Positions 11,272 to 23,305 of a stretch of DNA of 64,000 bases are shown here, one piece after another. The position numbers were made by a program, and so were the translations under genes. This DNA comes from Ammopiptanthus mongolicus (taxonomy: Eukaryota > Streptophyta > Magnoliopsida > Fabales > Fabaceae): assembly GCA_039655645.1 (NCBI GenBank), contig CM077344.1, forward strand, positions 34,405,478 to 34,469,477, given 5' to 3'. The notes under the pieces are model-generated. The model did no database searches and was not told where the DNA came from. It saw nothing but the letters and a program-made list of their open reading frames with translations. Every line of letters begins with the position of its first letter. The first letter of the stretch is position 1.

Positions 11272-12261
11272 CTTATTCCTAGCCAGCATACTATCGTCTT
11301 CTTATGCTCATTGCACCGTGAGCCGGTGAAGGAGGTGAAGAATGCAATCGATACGTACGTAAACTTTAATTTAATATAATTTGTAACATTTTCTTTTATC
11401 TTATTACATGAACATGCATGTAATTGACATGTATATTTTTTTATCACATAGAGCTATGATTGCATGTAGTCTCGCTTGCGCGAATGGGAAAAGTAGGACT
11501 ATCAAGTCAAAAAGAAACCTTGATTGGATTGTCCCAAAAGTAAGTAGTTTATTAAATGGTAATTATTATTTTTACTATATTTATACAATTACTACTTGAT
11601 ATTGACCAATTTCATATTCATTTGTAGTCTCGTCGTCAAAAAGGCAGTTGGGAGTGTGCATATTATGTGATGAGCTATATGTTGACCATTGTCTCGGTGG
11701 GTATTACTGATGGATGGGAGCAGGTAATTAATAGATTTTTAACAAGTTAATATTAATTATATTTTTTTTTTTTGTTGATGACTTAAATTAATGTTAAGTT
11801 TATTTGAACTTCTACAGGCTTTCAACAATCAGTCTAGTCTCACTGATCAGGAATTCACAAACTTGTGGGAGCTCTTTGCAACCTTCTTTTTTAAGTACGC
11901 TGCAGAGAAAAATGTAGATGTAGATCCTAAGTACTTAGAAAATGTTGATTAGTTTTGTGTATATATAGTGAATTGTGTACTTGTATAGAATTCTGGATAT
12001 ATGTGTATATGTTTGTAGATTTCTGCATATATATATTGAATTGTGGACTTATATATATCTATAGAATTATGCATATTGAATTGTGGGTACTTATATAGAA
12101 TTCTGGATTATGTTTGTGTAAATGTATATATATAAATAATGATCACTGTTGTGTGGAGTATGTTGAATTTTGGATTCTGGACTTCTTTGAGTAATGTTGA
12201 AAAGCCTGGATTTATTATATAGTGTGTTTGTAGAATTCTACAGGGAGGATGAGAAGGATTC

Positions 12262-12592
12262 ACTATAAAACAGAAATTTAAAAAAAAAATTACTTTTAAC
12301 GTTAGTTAAAAATAAAAACAGACGTTAAAATATACTTTTAATGTCTGTTTCTCTAAAAAACAGACGTTAAAAGTAATACTTTTCACATCTGTTGTCTTAT
12401 CATGGGATGTTGAAAGTATGACTTTTAACGTCTATTGTTATGTTTAACCAACGTTAAAATCATTACTTTTAACCTCTGTTTCCAACCGATGTTAAAAGAC
12501 ACATTTTTAACGTCTTCTCTATTAACGTCGCCTCCATAACCGACGTTAAAAGCCTTTTTTAACAGACGTTAAAAGGGTTTTCTGCACTAGTG
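12262..12592 (+). repeat. Subterminal repeats and right terminal inverted repeat of CACTA-1
   Basis: At least eight copies, in both orientations, of a motif close to AACAGACGTTAAAAGT are packed into 330 bp up to the CACTAGTG end. In CACTA elements such arrays bind the element's own TNPA-type protein. Confidence 0.8.
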
Positions 12593-12595
12593 TAT

Positions 12596-13127
12596 GTGTC
12601 AGGTAAACTGAGATTAGACAAGGAAATTGAACCCTTATGACTTACAGGCATAAGAGATCCATCAGCAGTGTGCATGGAACGAGCAATATCATTTTCAGAT
12701 AAGGACGAAAAAAGACAAGATGCAGAAGTCTTGTGATTACAACAGACAGAGTCTAAATACCATTTAGTGTTACCTGATGTGGTGGAAAAGGCTGCAGGAT
12801 TATTACCATTACCATTACCAAAGGAAGGAAGAAGTCTCTTAAGAAAAGATGCAAGATCACTGATGGAGAATGTAGGCGGAGTCTGTGAAGGAGAACCCGC
12901 AGATTCATTGGCAGGAGTAGGAGAACTGGGACGAGATTAATTCCGGTTCTAGTAAGATCGTGGAGGACGAGTAGGACAATTCCGAATCAAGTGTCCTAAT
13001 TTCTTGCAGTATCGACAACAATTTGCAACAATATGACCTTTTTTCATGCAATTGTGACATTCAATAGTAGGACAATCGAAGAAGGAATGCCCAAACTTAT
13101 AGCAATGACGACAAAATCTTTCCATTA
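12596..13127 (-). pseudogene. Copia gag zinc knuckles and protease start (truncated)
   Basis: From ATG at 13125-13127 on the minus strand come three consecutive CCHC boxes: CRHCYKFGHSFFDC, CHNCMKKGHIVANC and CRYCKKLGHLIRNC. After two stops (near ...PPRSY) the frame continues into a Copia protease: KWYLDSVCCNHKTS, then HTADGSLMPV...SLSLPDTY. The family's catalytic triplet D-S/T-G is D-S-V here, so the protease would be dead. The frame is cut at LPDTY by the end of CACTA-1. Gag sequence upstream of the knuckles is not recognisable. Confidence 0.75.
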
Positions 13128-13604
13128 TAGCACAATAAATTCAAATAATTGCATTATCGGAACAGAGTTGATGAAAACTGAGTGCAAAAATGGAAAAATC
13201 TCACCGAAATACTTAAGGAAGGGTCAACAACGGTTGGTTAACACGCGGTCAACTGAGTCAGAGGTGCTGGTCAACGAGTCAAAGTGTGGGTCAAAGGGGC
13301 AGCTCCACGGGTCAACAGTACGGGTCAGGGCGCAACCCGGATCTGAGAGTGACATATGTAACACACGCGCAGAAGTGGCGATGGTGCGTGGCGGAGCGTC
13401 TGAAGGCGGACGGAGGTGATTTTTCACGGGCAAGCAAATCGGAGGACAGCGGTGACAATGGTAGGGGCGGTGAGATGAAAAGCTTGCCAGAGTAAGCAGA
13501 ACTAGAATGGCCGACAGTGAGACTTGAAAACCAACGAAAGAGGATCAAAAAAAATTTCCACAGGAAAAAAATAAGAAGGAGACTAGCAGGAATTGTAAGC
13601 CAAA
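13128..13604 (-). other. GC-richer leader or gag remnant of the Copia fragment, with clustered GGTCAA/TTGACC motifs
   Basis: This lies between the Copia primer site and the zinc knuckles, where gag should be. Short open frames occur on both strands but none resembles gag. Between 13221 and 13330 there are five or more GGTCAA(C) motifs in one direction. Its base composition is clearly higher in G+C than its surroundings. Confidence 0.4.
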
Positions 13605-13852
13605 GCTCTTGGTACCATGTATAAAGTAAAGATGGGAATATGGAAATATGTTTTCTGTATATTCAATTTATTTTCAATGTACAATGAGGTGCTCCTATTT
13701 ATAGGGCAGGATAGGAGACAGGAGAATAAAAATAAAACCTATACAATAACTACACATAAAAGCCTAATCAATTACAATATCAATAACAAATCAAGCCTAA
13801 TCAATTACAATATCAATAACAAATCAATCACCATAATAACAATATCGTAACA
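13605..13852 (-). repeat. Copia LTR (235 bp, 13618-13852) with adjacent primer site
   Basis: The plus strand reads GCTCTTGGTACCA (13605-13617), i.e. a TGGTACCAAGAGC primer site, a variant of the tRNA-iMet site. It directly abuts TGTATAAAG (13618). The LTR runs to ...CGTAACA at 13852 and has a minus-strand TATA box (CTATAAATAGG complement) near 13697-13704. A 33-bp unit (GCCTAATCAATTACAATATC...) is duplicated in tandem at about 13772-13837. Confidence 0.7.
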
Positions 13853-14024
13853 ATTGGAAGGAGTCCTCGCTTAGACGCCCCGACAGTACCTCGAGAGATT
13901 AGTCTCTCACCTAATGGGTGAGAGGATACTATGGGAAACAGAAAAAGCCAATATTTGGAGTTTTGAACAAATATAATTGTGCCTGTAGCATTTTAATTGT
14001 ACAACACTTCGACTAGACTCTAAC
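13853..14024. other. Unassigned intervening sequence
   Basis: 172 bp between the Copia LTR and the next solo LTR. It contains a small imperfect inverted repeat around AGTCTCTCACC..GGTGAGAG (13898-13925). No coding is seen. Its last five bases are the TSD CTAAC. Confidence 0.5.
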
Positions 14025-14234
14025 TGTAACACCCCGCTATCTCGGGTGCCACTTTCGTAACCCCAACACTATAAAGTAGGAAAAAGATTTGTTGGTTTGC
14101 TTTCGGAAAAGATTTTCTTTACTCATATCTTACTTATTATGAAAATCGTGCTAGAATTTTTTTCTTCTTATTATATTAAAGAACTTATACTCATAATAAC
14201 ATTAACATACTCACAATACTACATATATATACTC

Positions 14235-14244
<10 letters not shown>

Positions 14245-14293
<49 letters not shown>
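14245..14293. repeat. (TA)n microsatellite
   Basis: About 24 uninterrupted TA units within solo LTR 1. Similar tracts sit in other LTR copies (24663-24705, 34300-34347, 55658-55718). Confidence 0.95.
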
Positions 14294-14295
<2 letters not shown>

Positions 14296-14957
14296 TAAAC
14301 ATCATCTATTAAAATCCATCAGTCTACCCCACGGCCATCAGAAGCCGAAGATAGACTAACCCAAAAGAAACTACCACAAAATAAACCTAAGCTAGTCTGA
14401 CAAAAGAAGTCTACAGATAACAAAGTGTACTACCCCGACATCAGTCGTACCAAAAAGACAGGGTCACGTCGTCACCAATCCACACCTCTTCGTTGTCAAC
14501 CTCCAGCTCTCAAGCTAGAACGATCAGAGAACTGCTAACAAAATATCTGTACATGTATCCAGAAACACAACTGGGTGTCCAACACGTATAGGCAAGGATG
14601 AGAAACCAATATATGAATCCAAAAACGACAACTACATGCCCAAACACAACCAGCAGATTCATACAAATATATCTCACCAAATATCATCATGCCTCACATA
14701 GTACAACATTTATATCCATGTACTAACAGTAAAACACATGGGTTTCGTACCCCACAATCAACGTAATTCTCTAAACGTATGCATGGACACTTCTATATAT
14801 CTCAACTAATATTCAATTCTAGATTTTCGGGAACCCATCACCAAAAGAATGAGTTGATCAGACTCGATGGCCAATCAAGGCACACCCTATTTACCATATC
14901 ACACTGACCAACACAGGGTACAATGCTTTTCCTTATATGGATTTCATTACCACACCA

Positions 14958-15067
14958 CGTTGTCCAATCCAGGCATAACGCTTTCCATTGCATGGATTTA
15001 TTTGCCATGTCACGTTGTCCAATCCAGGCATAACGCTTTCCATTACATGGACTTATTTACCATATTG
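14958..15067. repeat. 55-bp tandem duplication within solo LTR 1
   Basis: Two near-identical units starting CGTTGTCCAATCCAGGCATA, at 14958 and 15013. Weaker related units (CCATATCACACTGACCAA, CCATATTGCACTG) flank them, suggesting an older array. Confidence 0.8.
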
Positions 15068-17527
15068 CACTGTACAAATGCTTTACATTATGTGGATTTT
15101 ATCCATTGCCCATCAAGGTACAATGACACATAATGACTTACAGTCATCACGGGGTTTCCTATCATCAAGGTCCACCGTTTCACGGCACGTCTGCCCCACA
15201 CAAATGTATGAGAAAACTGCTTAGTTTTCGTCGGTTTATCTTGGTCGTAACAATATTTCCTCGTTGTAGCATCAATGCTAACAACCTCCATAATGTCTTA
15301 GACTCCTTAAGCCTCAAAAACATTTTTCTCCAAACGGGACATCTAGTCCAAAACAACTCAAATCCAAACATCCCTAACCGATACACCAGTTTAGAATTTT
15401 GGATTCAAGATCATAAAAGCACCCTCAATCTTTACAGGACCACAAAGATTGTTCCTAAGTTGGCAGGACCAACATCTAACACAGATCCTTGATCCACATG
15501 TTTTCTGCAGAACCCTAGAACCCCGACGTCTCGGTTTCTAGTTTCTAAGTTGAAAACCACTTTTACTTGAAAACTCAAAGACCAAAACCCAAATCTTCGA
15601 TAAACACAAAGTCCTCGGGATCGGTTTTCTATAAAACAAAACTTGGTCTAGAGACCATTTCCTTTTCCTTTCGTCGTTTTTCGGTAAAACACAAACCTTA
15701 AAACAAAGCTTGTAAAAACCCTTTTTCTTGGATAAAACCAATTTATTTGGAAATCACGTTTCTTAAAACGCTTTTGCTCAAACGATTAACTTTATTAATT
15801 TCAAAACTAATAAAGGTTTCCAAAAACACTATTTATCTTAAAACATCGTTTTTCATTATTAAAAACGCATTTTCACAACTTTGCTCTTTTAAGTTAATTT
15901 TTTTCTTAAAAGCAGCCATTCATTTTTATTTTATTCCAAAAGAGATAATTAATTATTTTCTCTTAAATTAAATTGAGAAACAATAAAGCATACTTATTTT
16001 TCTCAATTCCACGTTTCAAGCTTTTAAAGGTTTTAGGTTATATGATGTCGGATCCTAATCGATATTAAGTCCTCTAACGCCTTAAATCCCACAGCAGGGC
16101 ACACGATACATCCATATAGCTATTTAACAATTATAGCATGTATCCATATACCTCAGCAGTTATGTCATCCATAGTCAAATCAACAGCAGTAAATAAAACA
16201 ATCAACCAATAATCAAATATACACATTTATTTACATTACAAACACACCAATGTAGCATATAGCCGTCGGAATTGGAATTCCTCAGGTTTATCCCCTTACC
16301 TCTTGAAGTTCCAAGGTAAGCAGCGAATACCCGATCGATCCGGAAACTTGCTCAACTAGCTGCCGGCCGGTCACTACATACACACAATCAATAAAGGCAT
16401 TAACTCAAAAATACAAAGATTTCTCCTATTGCACTACACCTAGGGTTCGACCCTTGACCTTAAATATAGCTAGGGAGCTCCAAAAATTCTCATTTCTTGG
16501 ATAACACTCTAACTAAGTGCGATAACCCTAGATACCAACTCAAAATATCAAAAACCAACCAAAAACCCTACCCTACACAATAAGGGGGTTTCGGCCCCTC
16601 TATGGTTAAATACCCTAGAGAGATTTCTTGGCTCTTAGCTCTTGGATCATACAAGTATGTCATGAACCTAGGTCATAGAAATTGGTTTGGTATTAAAAGG
16701 ATTTTCCTATAATTTTTCATGGATTTTTGAAAATTTAGGTACAAAAACCCTAACATCTATGATCATGAAAAATTGAGGAGAGAAAGGAGAGATTGGGAGA
16801 GATAGAGATGGTGATCTACCTCCTAAAAGGATCTCCTTAAAAAATAAGTGAAGATTGCTTCACAAATTTCAAGTCCTTAAGCTCCAACAATGGAGTTCAA
16901 TGGTGAGAAAGAAAAAGAGAAAGAAGAGAAAAGGGAGGAGAAGAGGGTCTGGAGGTTTGGCCGAGTGAAAAAAAGAGTGGGTGAGGATTTGTGAGTTTGG
17001 ATATTTATTTAGCTTGCTTAGTAATTAAGTCAAGGTAAAATGGTGAAAGGTAATTAATAAAAACTAACCAAGGGCAATTTGGTCAATTCACGTCCCGATA
17101 TTTTGAAAATTTTCACGACACTGGTAGGAGTCCCCAGATAATTTAACATAGCCTTGGTATGAAAATTATCGGCTCAAGGTTCTCGAAAAACCCTAAGATG
17201 GCTCGAATATAATATATTATTTATATTTTTGGACGTCAGGACACATTTTAGCAAAAAGGTAGAGGATTGAATTCTAAGACTAATGGTTCTGACCGTTAGT
17301 CCAAAAGAGGTCGTGATAGTAGAAAAACACTATCATCCGTTAAACATAGACTGGGCTCCGTTTGAGTTTTCGGCCCAAAATTTAACCGTAGGCTCCTACG
17401 ATTAATTGGAGCATGAATATGATTTTAGTTTTCCCAAAATCTTTTTCTAAAACCCAGATAAAAATATAAACTCATTTATATGGTTTACTGATCTTAGAGA
17501 GCGTGAAAATTGGGGTGTTACACTAAC

Positions 17528-17848
17528 ACTCTTTTTCGGTTTTTTATACCATTAGAGTGCGATGATTGCATGTTGATTTATCAAACATAATGTCTAAATT
17601 TGAATGCACTCATGTGATTTTGATATTAAGTACTGACACATGTATGTAATAGCTGCTAACATAAGAGAGACTTTGTTGTCCTAATTTCTAGTTTTTAGGC
17701 AACCTGCCCCTGCCCCTTGCACTTCTACAATTCATCTCTCAATTTACCCCAATTGACCTCTCTTTTTCTACCCTTCAAGTACATTTTCACCAACTACAAG
17801 TGGTCCCTCCCTCCATTGTTGTAACAGTTGAAGAATTCGAGTGAGTAG
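17528..17848. other. Unassigned sequence between two solo LTRs
   Basis: 321 bp, pyrimidine-rich on the plus strand in its second half. No homology or coding is recognised. It may be part of the same older locus as 21324-23305. Confidence 0.4.
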
Positions 17849-20800
17849 TGTGACACCCCCTTCTGGGACATCACATGGTAACCCATTACGTGACTAAAAA
17901 CTTTTTGTTTTGAAAAACACTCACTCGAGTGGTTATAGAAATATGATACCAAAAACAAAACAGAACAAACATGTAAAACAAATTGTCATTCATCCTTTGT
18001 AATAATAACTCAACCTCGGCCAAAGGTGTACATCATTTTCCCAATCTTTTCATACGCCATACGTACATCAAAAATCCTAAAAGCTGGTCTAATACAAGAA
18101 CATCTAAAGATGGTAGAGTACACTACCTAGTATACTTCAAACCCTTGAGACTAAGCCTCGTTGTTGCCAGTCCACACATCCTTGCCGTCGACGTAAAGTG
18201 ACTCCAACTTCGAGGTCCCAAAGTGGCCCAGGGATCCGTTGAAATGCATCTGTACATGTATCCAAAAACACAACAGGGTGTCTAACATGTACAGGCAAAG
18301 GTGAGATACCCATATATGGATTCAAACAAGATAACTATATGCATTACAGATCAACAACAGATGGACATATACAATCATTACGTATAAGATTCTACAAGAT
18401 AAACAAGTAGTATATCATAGGGTCTCATACCCGACAATCATCGTCATTTTCAAAAGAAATGCATGACACTTTAATATTCATCATCTAATTCTTTACTTAA
18501 TCTCCAGAGATCTCAACACCGTTGTATAAAAACTGAGCTGATCTGGCTCAAGGTAAATTGGCCCAAGGCAACAATGACCAGCACCTAAGTGCTTATTCGG
18601 AAGTACATGAACACCATGACATTACGCGATTACATGGAATTACATTCAGCGGTACTTGATAAACTGTAAATGGTCATACGATATTGTCCAACTCAAGGCA
18701 CAATATTCGTCAGTTGTATGACACCATTGTCCATCAATGCACAATGTTACACAATGACTTAAAGTCATCACAGGGTTCCCTGCCATCAAGGTCCCCCAAT
18801 CCAGATGGCACGTCTGCCTAAAAACAAATGCATGAGAAAAATGTTTCAAGTCTTGTCACTTTTCTTTGTGTTTGTTATTTCTTTGTCGTAGCTCAAAGCT
18901 CCCGACTATTCACAATTTACACCGTTTTACAACTTTTCATTGTTGGCACAGGACAAAACATCCGAGTGCTCAATTGCGGAACTCTAGACCGATGCACCAA
19001 CCCAAGTTCTGTGGTAATAGAAAACATCATTCACCTTTAATCACGTTTCCTCATAACAAGGCGACGTTTCCCCATAACAAGAGGAGGACACACAGTCCAC
19101 AGGACACGTAGTCCATAACATTGTTGCACGGCTTCTCGTGCTATTTTTACAGAACACTAGTATCCCGACGTCTCGCATACTAGGTTCACTTTTTTCATCA
19201 TTTTTCACCGTTTTTCGTTCTGTGAAACAAAAATTCAAAACGAAATATCCGCAACTCATCCAAGTTGACAGATTTTACATCATTGGGAAAACTCGTTTTA
19301 TAGAAAAACTTTTCTGTTTGGAAACTGCTTTTTAAACCAGTGGATTTCTGATAAAATTTATCTTTTGTTGCAAAGTCCCTTCCCAAAAACTATTTTTGAA
19401 AGCAAACAGCTAAGACCAAAAACGTCGTCCCAGAACAGCATTACTGTTTTTCTAAAACATTTTCCGTAAATCTTTTCGGAATTAAACACCGTTTAGCCTT
19501 AAAGCGTTCTAAGTTCCACAACTTGACTTACTTTTTCCACATAAAAATCAAGTTACTCTTAAAAACTAACTTTTCCTACTAACTTCATAAAATATTTTAG
19601 GATTTCTCTTTTCCTTTAGAAAACTAGCATCATTGAAAATCGCCAACGTTTTTCCCAAATCAATCTTTAGTACTACTACAAAGCTTTTTAAAGCTTTTAT
19701 CTTTGTTAGTTAATTGAGCACTGACCACTGTCAGGCTTTCCAAATCAGCAATCCGCACCAATACAATTAACAATTCAACATATAGCAGATAATATAGTCT
19801 ATCACATGCCTTAAAGTACTCGAAACATAACTGCAGATAGTCATCAACATATCAAATAATATCTGAGCATGACTTAAACAACCAACATACAGTCAAATTA
19901 ATAGATTTAGACAACACACCAATAACACATAGTTATCGTAAAATCCCTCAGGCAAACCCCCTTACCTTTCGTAGTCTACTCAGATTTGTGTCCTCCGGTC
20001 TCTAAGTGTTCCCTGAGTCCATAATTCTCCCACTCAAGAGGTCCAAGAGTCCTCCCCGAATCGACCAGCTACGACTATCCTATTGATCCTTCATTACAAA
20101 ATCATGAAATAAGTTTAGCTTGTAAAATAACCTAGTAATTTCCTAGGTGTAGGTTCGGCCAGGACTAGCAAAATTGGCTAGGGTTCTCAAAATTTTACAT
20201 ACTCTTAGATTTATGATCATAGAGTAGTATAGAGTTAAGGAAATTGTCATAAGTTGAAAAATTGAAAACTCATCCAACTTTTCTAGAGCACAATTTCGGC
20301 CATCTATAGAAATATAGGCTAGGGATTTTATTTTGCTTCAAGCTCTAGGATTCAAGGCATCTAAGCAAGAGAAAGATGAAATACATGGTTATTTTCTAAC
20401 AATTGAAACAAAATCCCATCTCCTCACACGTCTAGGGTTTCGGTCCTATGGTACAAAAACAGGGCAGCCTTGTGATGTCCTTGGATGATAAATCTAGAGG
20501 TCGTAATGTGTTCATAGAAAGTAATTTGATGAGCATAGAAATTTTCTACAATTAGTTATGGATTTTTGAATCTAAATCCTATGCTTAGCCTTACATCATG
20601 AAAATCCATGGAGAGTCCAAAGTTTCTAGATGGAGGTGAGTGAAGCTTACCTCTTGAGTGATGAAGATTGACAAAGGGTTAAGAAGTGAAGAAAAAGTGA
20701 AAGAAATGGAGAGTGAGGAGGAAGAGGAAGGGCTGCGTGAGAGAGGTGAGAAATGAGTGAAAAAGAGTGTTTTAAGCTTAGTAAATTTTGAGGGATAAGA

Positions 20801-21318
20801 AGGTAATTTGTTAGAGGGGCAAAATGGTAATATTGTTAAGTTTTAAGGGCATAATGGTCATTTATACCACTAAGTCATGATTACCTTGGTGAGTCACTAG
20901 ATGAGTCACCTAGGTGAGTTGTCCTTGAAAGGACATGAGCTTTATCCTTTAGCAGTCTCGAAAAATCCGTACTCAGCTCCGTTTTCAACCGATTTCGGTA
21001 TAACGACTTATTTATTTTGAAAATTTTCAAAATAACCAATATCATTGGAAATAAAATATGAAACCTAATTGTTTCGTTCATGAGTCAAAATTAGGTCATC
21101 TGAGCAGTAAAATCATACTGTCAGTGTAAAACGCAGACCGGGCTCCGTCTGAGTTTTCGACCAAAATTTAACCATAGCTTCCTACGATAGCGTAGAACAT
21201 GACTATGGTCTCGGATTATTTTATTTCACTCTCTAAACTCTCCAAAAAAATACAAATACAGAAATACTGTTTAATTCGTCTTAGAGTATAGAGAGTCTAA
21301 AAAAATCGGGGTGTTATA
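17849..21318 (-). mobile_element. Solo LTR 2 (3470 bp), TSD AGTAG
   Basis: Starts TGTGACACCCCC and ends GGGGTGTTATA (terminal CA mutated to TA). It is flanked by AGTAG at 17844-17848 and 21319-21323. Same family and orientation as solo LTR 1 but clearly diverged in sequence; several short stretches (TCAGCGGTACTTGATAA, AAAGCTCCCGACTATTCA) recur in the LTRs at 31700-32000 and 57380-57650. No internal domain. Confidence 0.85.
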
Positions 21319-21911
21319 AGTAGTCCCTGTTTCACTTATGTGAGGTAACTGATCCTTCACCTCTCTATTTTATCGAACAGGTTGCATTACATTCCTTTTT
21401 TTTTTTCATAATAGCATCCAAGTTGGTAGTTGTTGTCTCCTTATTTCTTGAAACATTAAAGAGCATGCCTTAGTGCAATCATTATTTTCATGTCGAATTT
21501 ATAAATGTGTGGCTCAAGATAAATGCTACATGCCCCTTATATTAAAATTTGCCTGATGGATCTGCTTGTGCCTTGCCTCGCTATACAACTTCTCATCATT
21601 CATCATATTGTTCATGCATTTTTTTTTAAAAGAAATTCGGTTGCATGGTTAGGAGGATATTTTACGTTAGTTTGTTTGTTTGCATTTTAAGTTTCATGTT
21701 TCATGTTTAATAAAATTTTTGAGCTAATGTTTCATGTTCCTTTTCATTCATTTCCTTGCTTCTTTTAGTTTCTCAAGGGCAGGAATTGTTTCATTAACAA
21801 TCTGCCTTTGAAGAAAGCCAAAGAATTAGTCATGCTTGAATCAAACCCCTCATAGTCATAGCCATCATAAGGTCAAAGAAATGTACCATCTAAATATGAT
21901 AAATCTCTAAC

Positions 21912-22229
21912 GTGCAAAAATATTTAACGCTATTAGAGAATAACTTCTGTCAAAAGGATGAAGATGTTGCAACAGAGAAGAAAGTCAAACGGTTCAAAAT
22001 GATTCAACAGTATGAAGAAGATCAAGTATATAAGAAGGAACTTACTAAAGAAGAAGTAGAACTAACATACAAGAGTCTGAGCAAAAACGAAAAAAAGCAA
22101 TTACACTATTACTCTACTGTTATTGTGCTACAAATTTTATTATTCTGCTTTGAGAGGTTTCATTCTGAAACATCAATTCTTTGTTGTAAATTTGTTATAG
22201 AGAGGGTGAAGTATCCCTCAAGTGATTAA
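21912..22229 (+). CDS. Unidentified open frame, lysine/glutamate-rich
   Basis: 105 codons. The N-terminal two thirds are strongly charged (EDVATEKKVKRFKMIQQYEE, KKELTKEEVELTYKSL), with heptad-like spacing suggesting a helix. The last third becomes hydrophobic and reads into LTR-like DNA, so the true end, if any, is earlier. An acceptor-like TTTTAG lies upstream at about 21770. I do not recognise a family. It may be an exon remnant of a host gene or of gag. Confidence 0.2.
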   Translation: MQKYLTLLENNFCQKDEDVATEKKVKRFKMIQQYEEDQVYKKELTKEEVELTYKSLSKNEKKQLHYYSTVIVLQILLFCFERFHSETSILCCKFVIERVKYPSSD

Positions 22230-22530
22230 GGGTGAGGTATCCCCAAATTAAGAGTACTCAAGTATCGTTAAAGTTTCTCATCAAGCACCTACTGTAAGCT
22301 TGATTGTATAGTGGAAAATCCCATAACGGTTTGTGGGGACTGGTTATGATCGAACAAGGATAAATATCGGTGCCAACTTTTGTATCCCTTAACTTCGTAT
22401 ATTCGCTTGCAATCTGTTCATGCACTTGTACATTCAAAGTCCGATTTGAAGAAACAAGTGAAAAAAGTTATCAAAGTTCTTATAACTCAATTCAACCCCC
22501 TTTCTTGGATGAAGGTTGCCACGGGACAAA
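22230..22530 (+). repeat. Copia-type LTR/leader remnant
   Basis: Contains phrases I associate with the 3' part of plant Copia LTRs (TTGTATAGTGGAAAATCCC, GGTTTGTGGGGACTGG, GGATAAATATCGGTG) and the leader phrase CAATTCAACCCCCTTTCTTG. No bounding ends are visible. This is from recall of the family, not a search. Confidence 0.4.
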
Positions 22531-23305
22531 CATTATGATGAAAGATGCAGCGGAAAGATTAAGAATAAAGATTTTGAAGAACAGTGAAAGACTATAATTG
22601 CAATATGTAAAATGGCAATGAAATGGGTGCTGCGACTTTGTGGTGTACAGGAGAACCAAAGTTATTGATTAAATATCGTATATAGGAACCAAAGTAATTG
22701 AAAGATGAAATGCTTTATGAGGTGTGTGTGTGTATATATATTATAAGAGTTGTAAAGAGGAAAAAAGTGTATTGTATTATATGATGAGTTAAGTTTAGAT
22801 ATAATGTAGTTCATGTATGAAGCACCTAATGATGATAAATAGTATACCTATGGGGTATAAATGTAAGGATGGAAATATATGATAAGTGTTGAGCATGCTT
22901 ATATTAACATAATACATTCTATTGCTATGAAATATCGATGATGGAATTGTAATGATGAGGATTACATATATCTAATGTTATTTAATGTGTTGGGTTATGA
23001 TTTTGTTGCACTAATGGAAATCTGCTTAATATGGAATTAAATTTTATATATATATATATATATATATGACAATGCTAATGGAGATGTAAATTTTGACACG
23101 TATGAACTTATTGAATTGTTATAGGTGATGCAGTGGACTTCATGAAGTGCTACATGTTAATATGGCTGCTGGAATTGTTATGGGTTATCTTCCATGGATG
23201 ATATTGATATATGGGATTTATGGTTATGGAAGAGACATAACAGATTGTCGATGATTATCACCTGTGTTTGCCTTGGTTAAGGACATTGTGACTTTGATGA
23301 TGTTG

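Larger units (their letters stand above)
632..11276. other. 5-bp target-site duplication CTTAT flanking the outer Copia-like element
   Basis: CTTAT at 632-636 immediately precedes TGTTGG, and CTTAT at 11272-11276 immediately follows CTAACA. This defines the exact ends of the retrotransposon, and the host reading frame (LLLI then PSQH) resumes across it. Confidence 0.9.
118..11952 (+). pseudogene. Ulp1-like C48 cysteine protease gene of CACTA-1 (C-terminal exons), split by a retrotransposon
   Basis: Exons with good splice sites: 118-338, 440-636 joined to 11277-11354 across the insertion, 11452-11539, 11628-11723 and 11818-11952 (stop TAG). The predicted protein carries the hallmarks of plant transposon-borne Ulp1/SENP (C48) domains: GHWQLLLLIP with the catalytic His, then a Gln and Cys in RRQKGSWECAYYVM. 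Removing 637-11271 plus one CTTAT copy restores the exon around GHWQ. A separate small frameshift near 585, just before GHWQ, shows the gene was imperfect independently of the insertion. The 5' part of the gene lies outside the window. Such genes are known as cargo of CACTA and Mutator-like elements; their role in transposition is unsettled. Confidence 0.75.
1..12592 (+). mobile_element. CACTA-1: 3' part of a CACTA (En/Spm) DNA transposon, interrupted
   Basis: The right end reads ...GGGTTTTCTGCACTAGTG, which is the inverted terminus CACTAGTGCAGAAAACCC, as expected for the CACTA superfamily. Inside it lie repeated subterminal motifs and the last exons of a Ulp1-like protease gene, a common passenger of plant CACTA elements. 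The left end is outside the window. About 10.6 kb of the span (637-11271) is a younger retrotransposon insertion. Beyond the right end the sequence resumes inside a Copia protease region, so CACTA-1 inserted into that Copia copy. The 3-bp TSD would start at 12593 (tat), but its partner is not visible. Confidence 0.8.
14025..17522 (-). mobile_element. Solo LTR 1 (3498 bp) of the chromovirus-type family, TSD CTAAC
   Basis: Starts TGTAACACCCC and ends GGGGTGTTACA, bracketed by CTAAC at 14020-14024 and 17523-17527. Orientation follows from comparison with the near-complete element at 34477: the U5 end (cysteine-free GGTTGCTTTCGGAAAA signature) is at the left, so it lies on the minus strand. There is no internal domain, so it arose by LTR-LTR recombination. 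It includes a TA microsatellite and 55-bp tandem repeats. Short open frames inside are not supported as genes. Confidence 0.85.
21324..23305. other. Low-complexity, AT-rich sequence with Copia debris
   Basis: About 2 kb without a gene I can name. It holds an unexplained 105-codon frame (21912-22229), a Copia-LTR-like stretch (22230-22530), and a TA tract at 23045-23067. The rest shows no feature. Confidence 0.5.

Noticed and set aside
13033..13548. Overlapping open frames on both strands in GC-richer DNA
   Set aside because: High G+C lowers stop frequency. The frames overlap on both strands, and the plus-strand frame runs across the minus-strand zinc knuckles.
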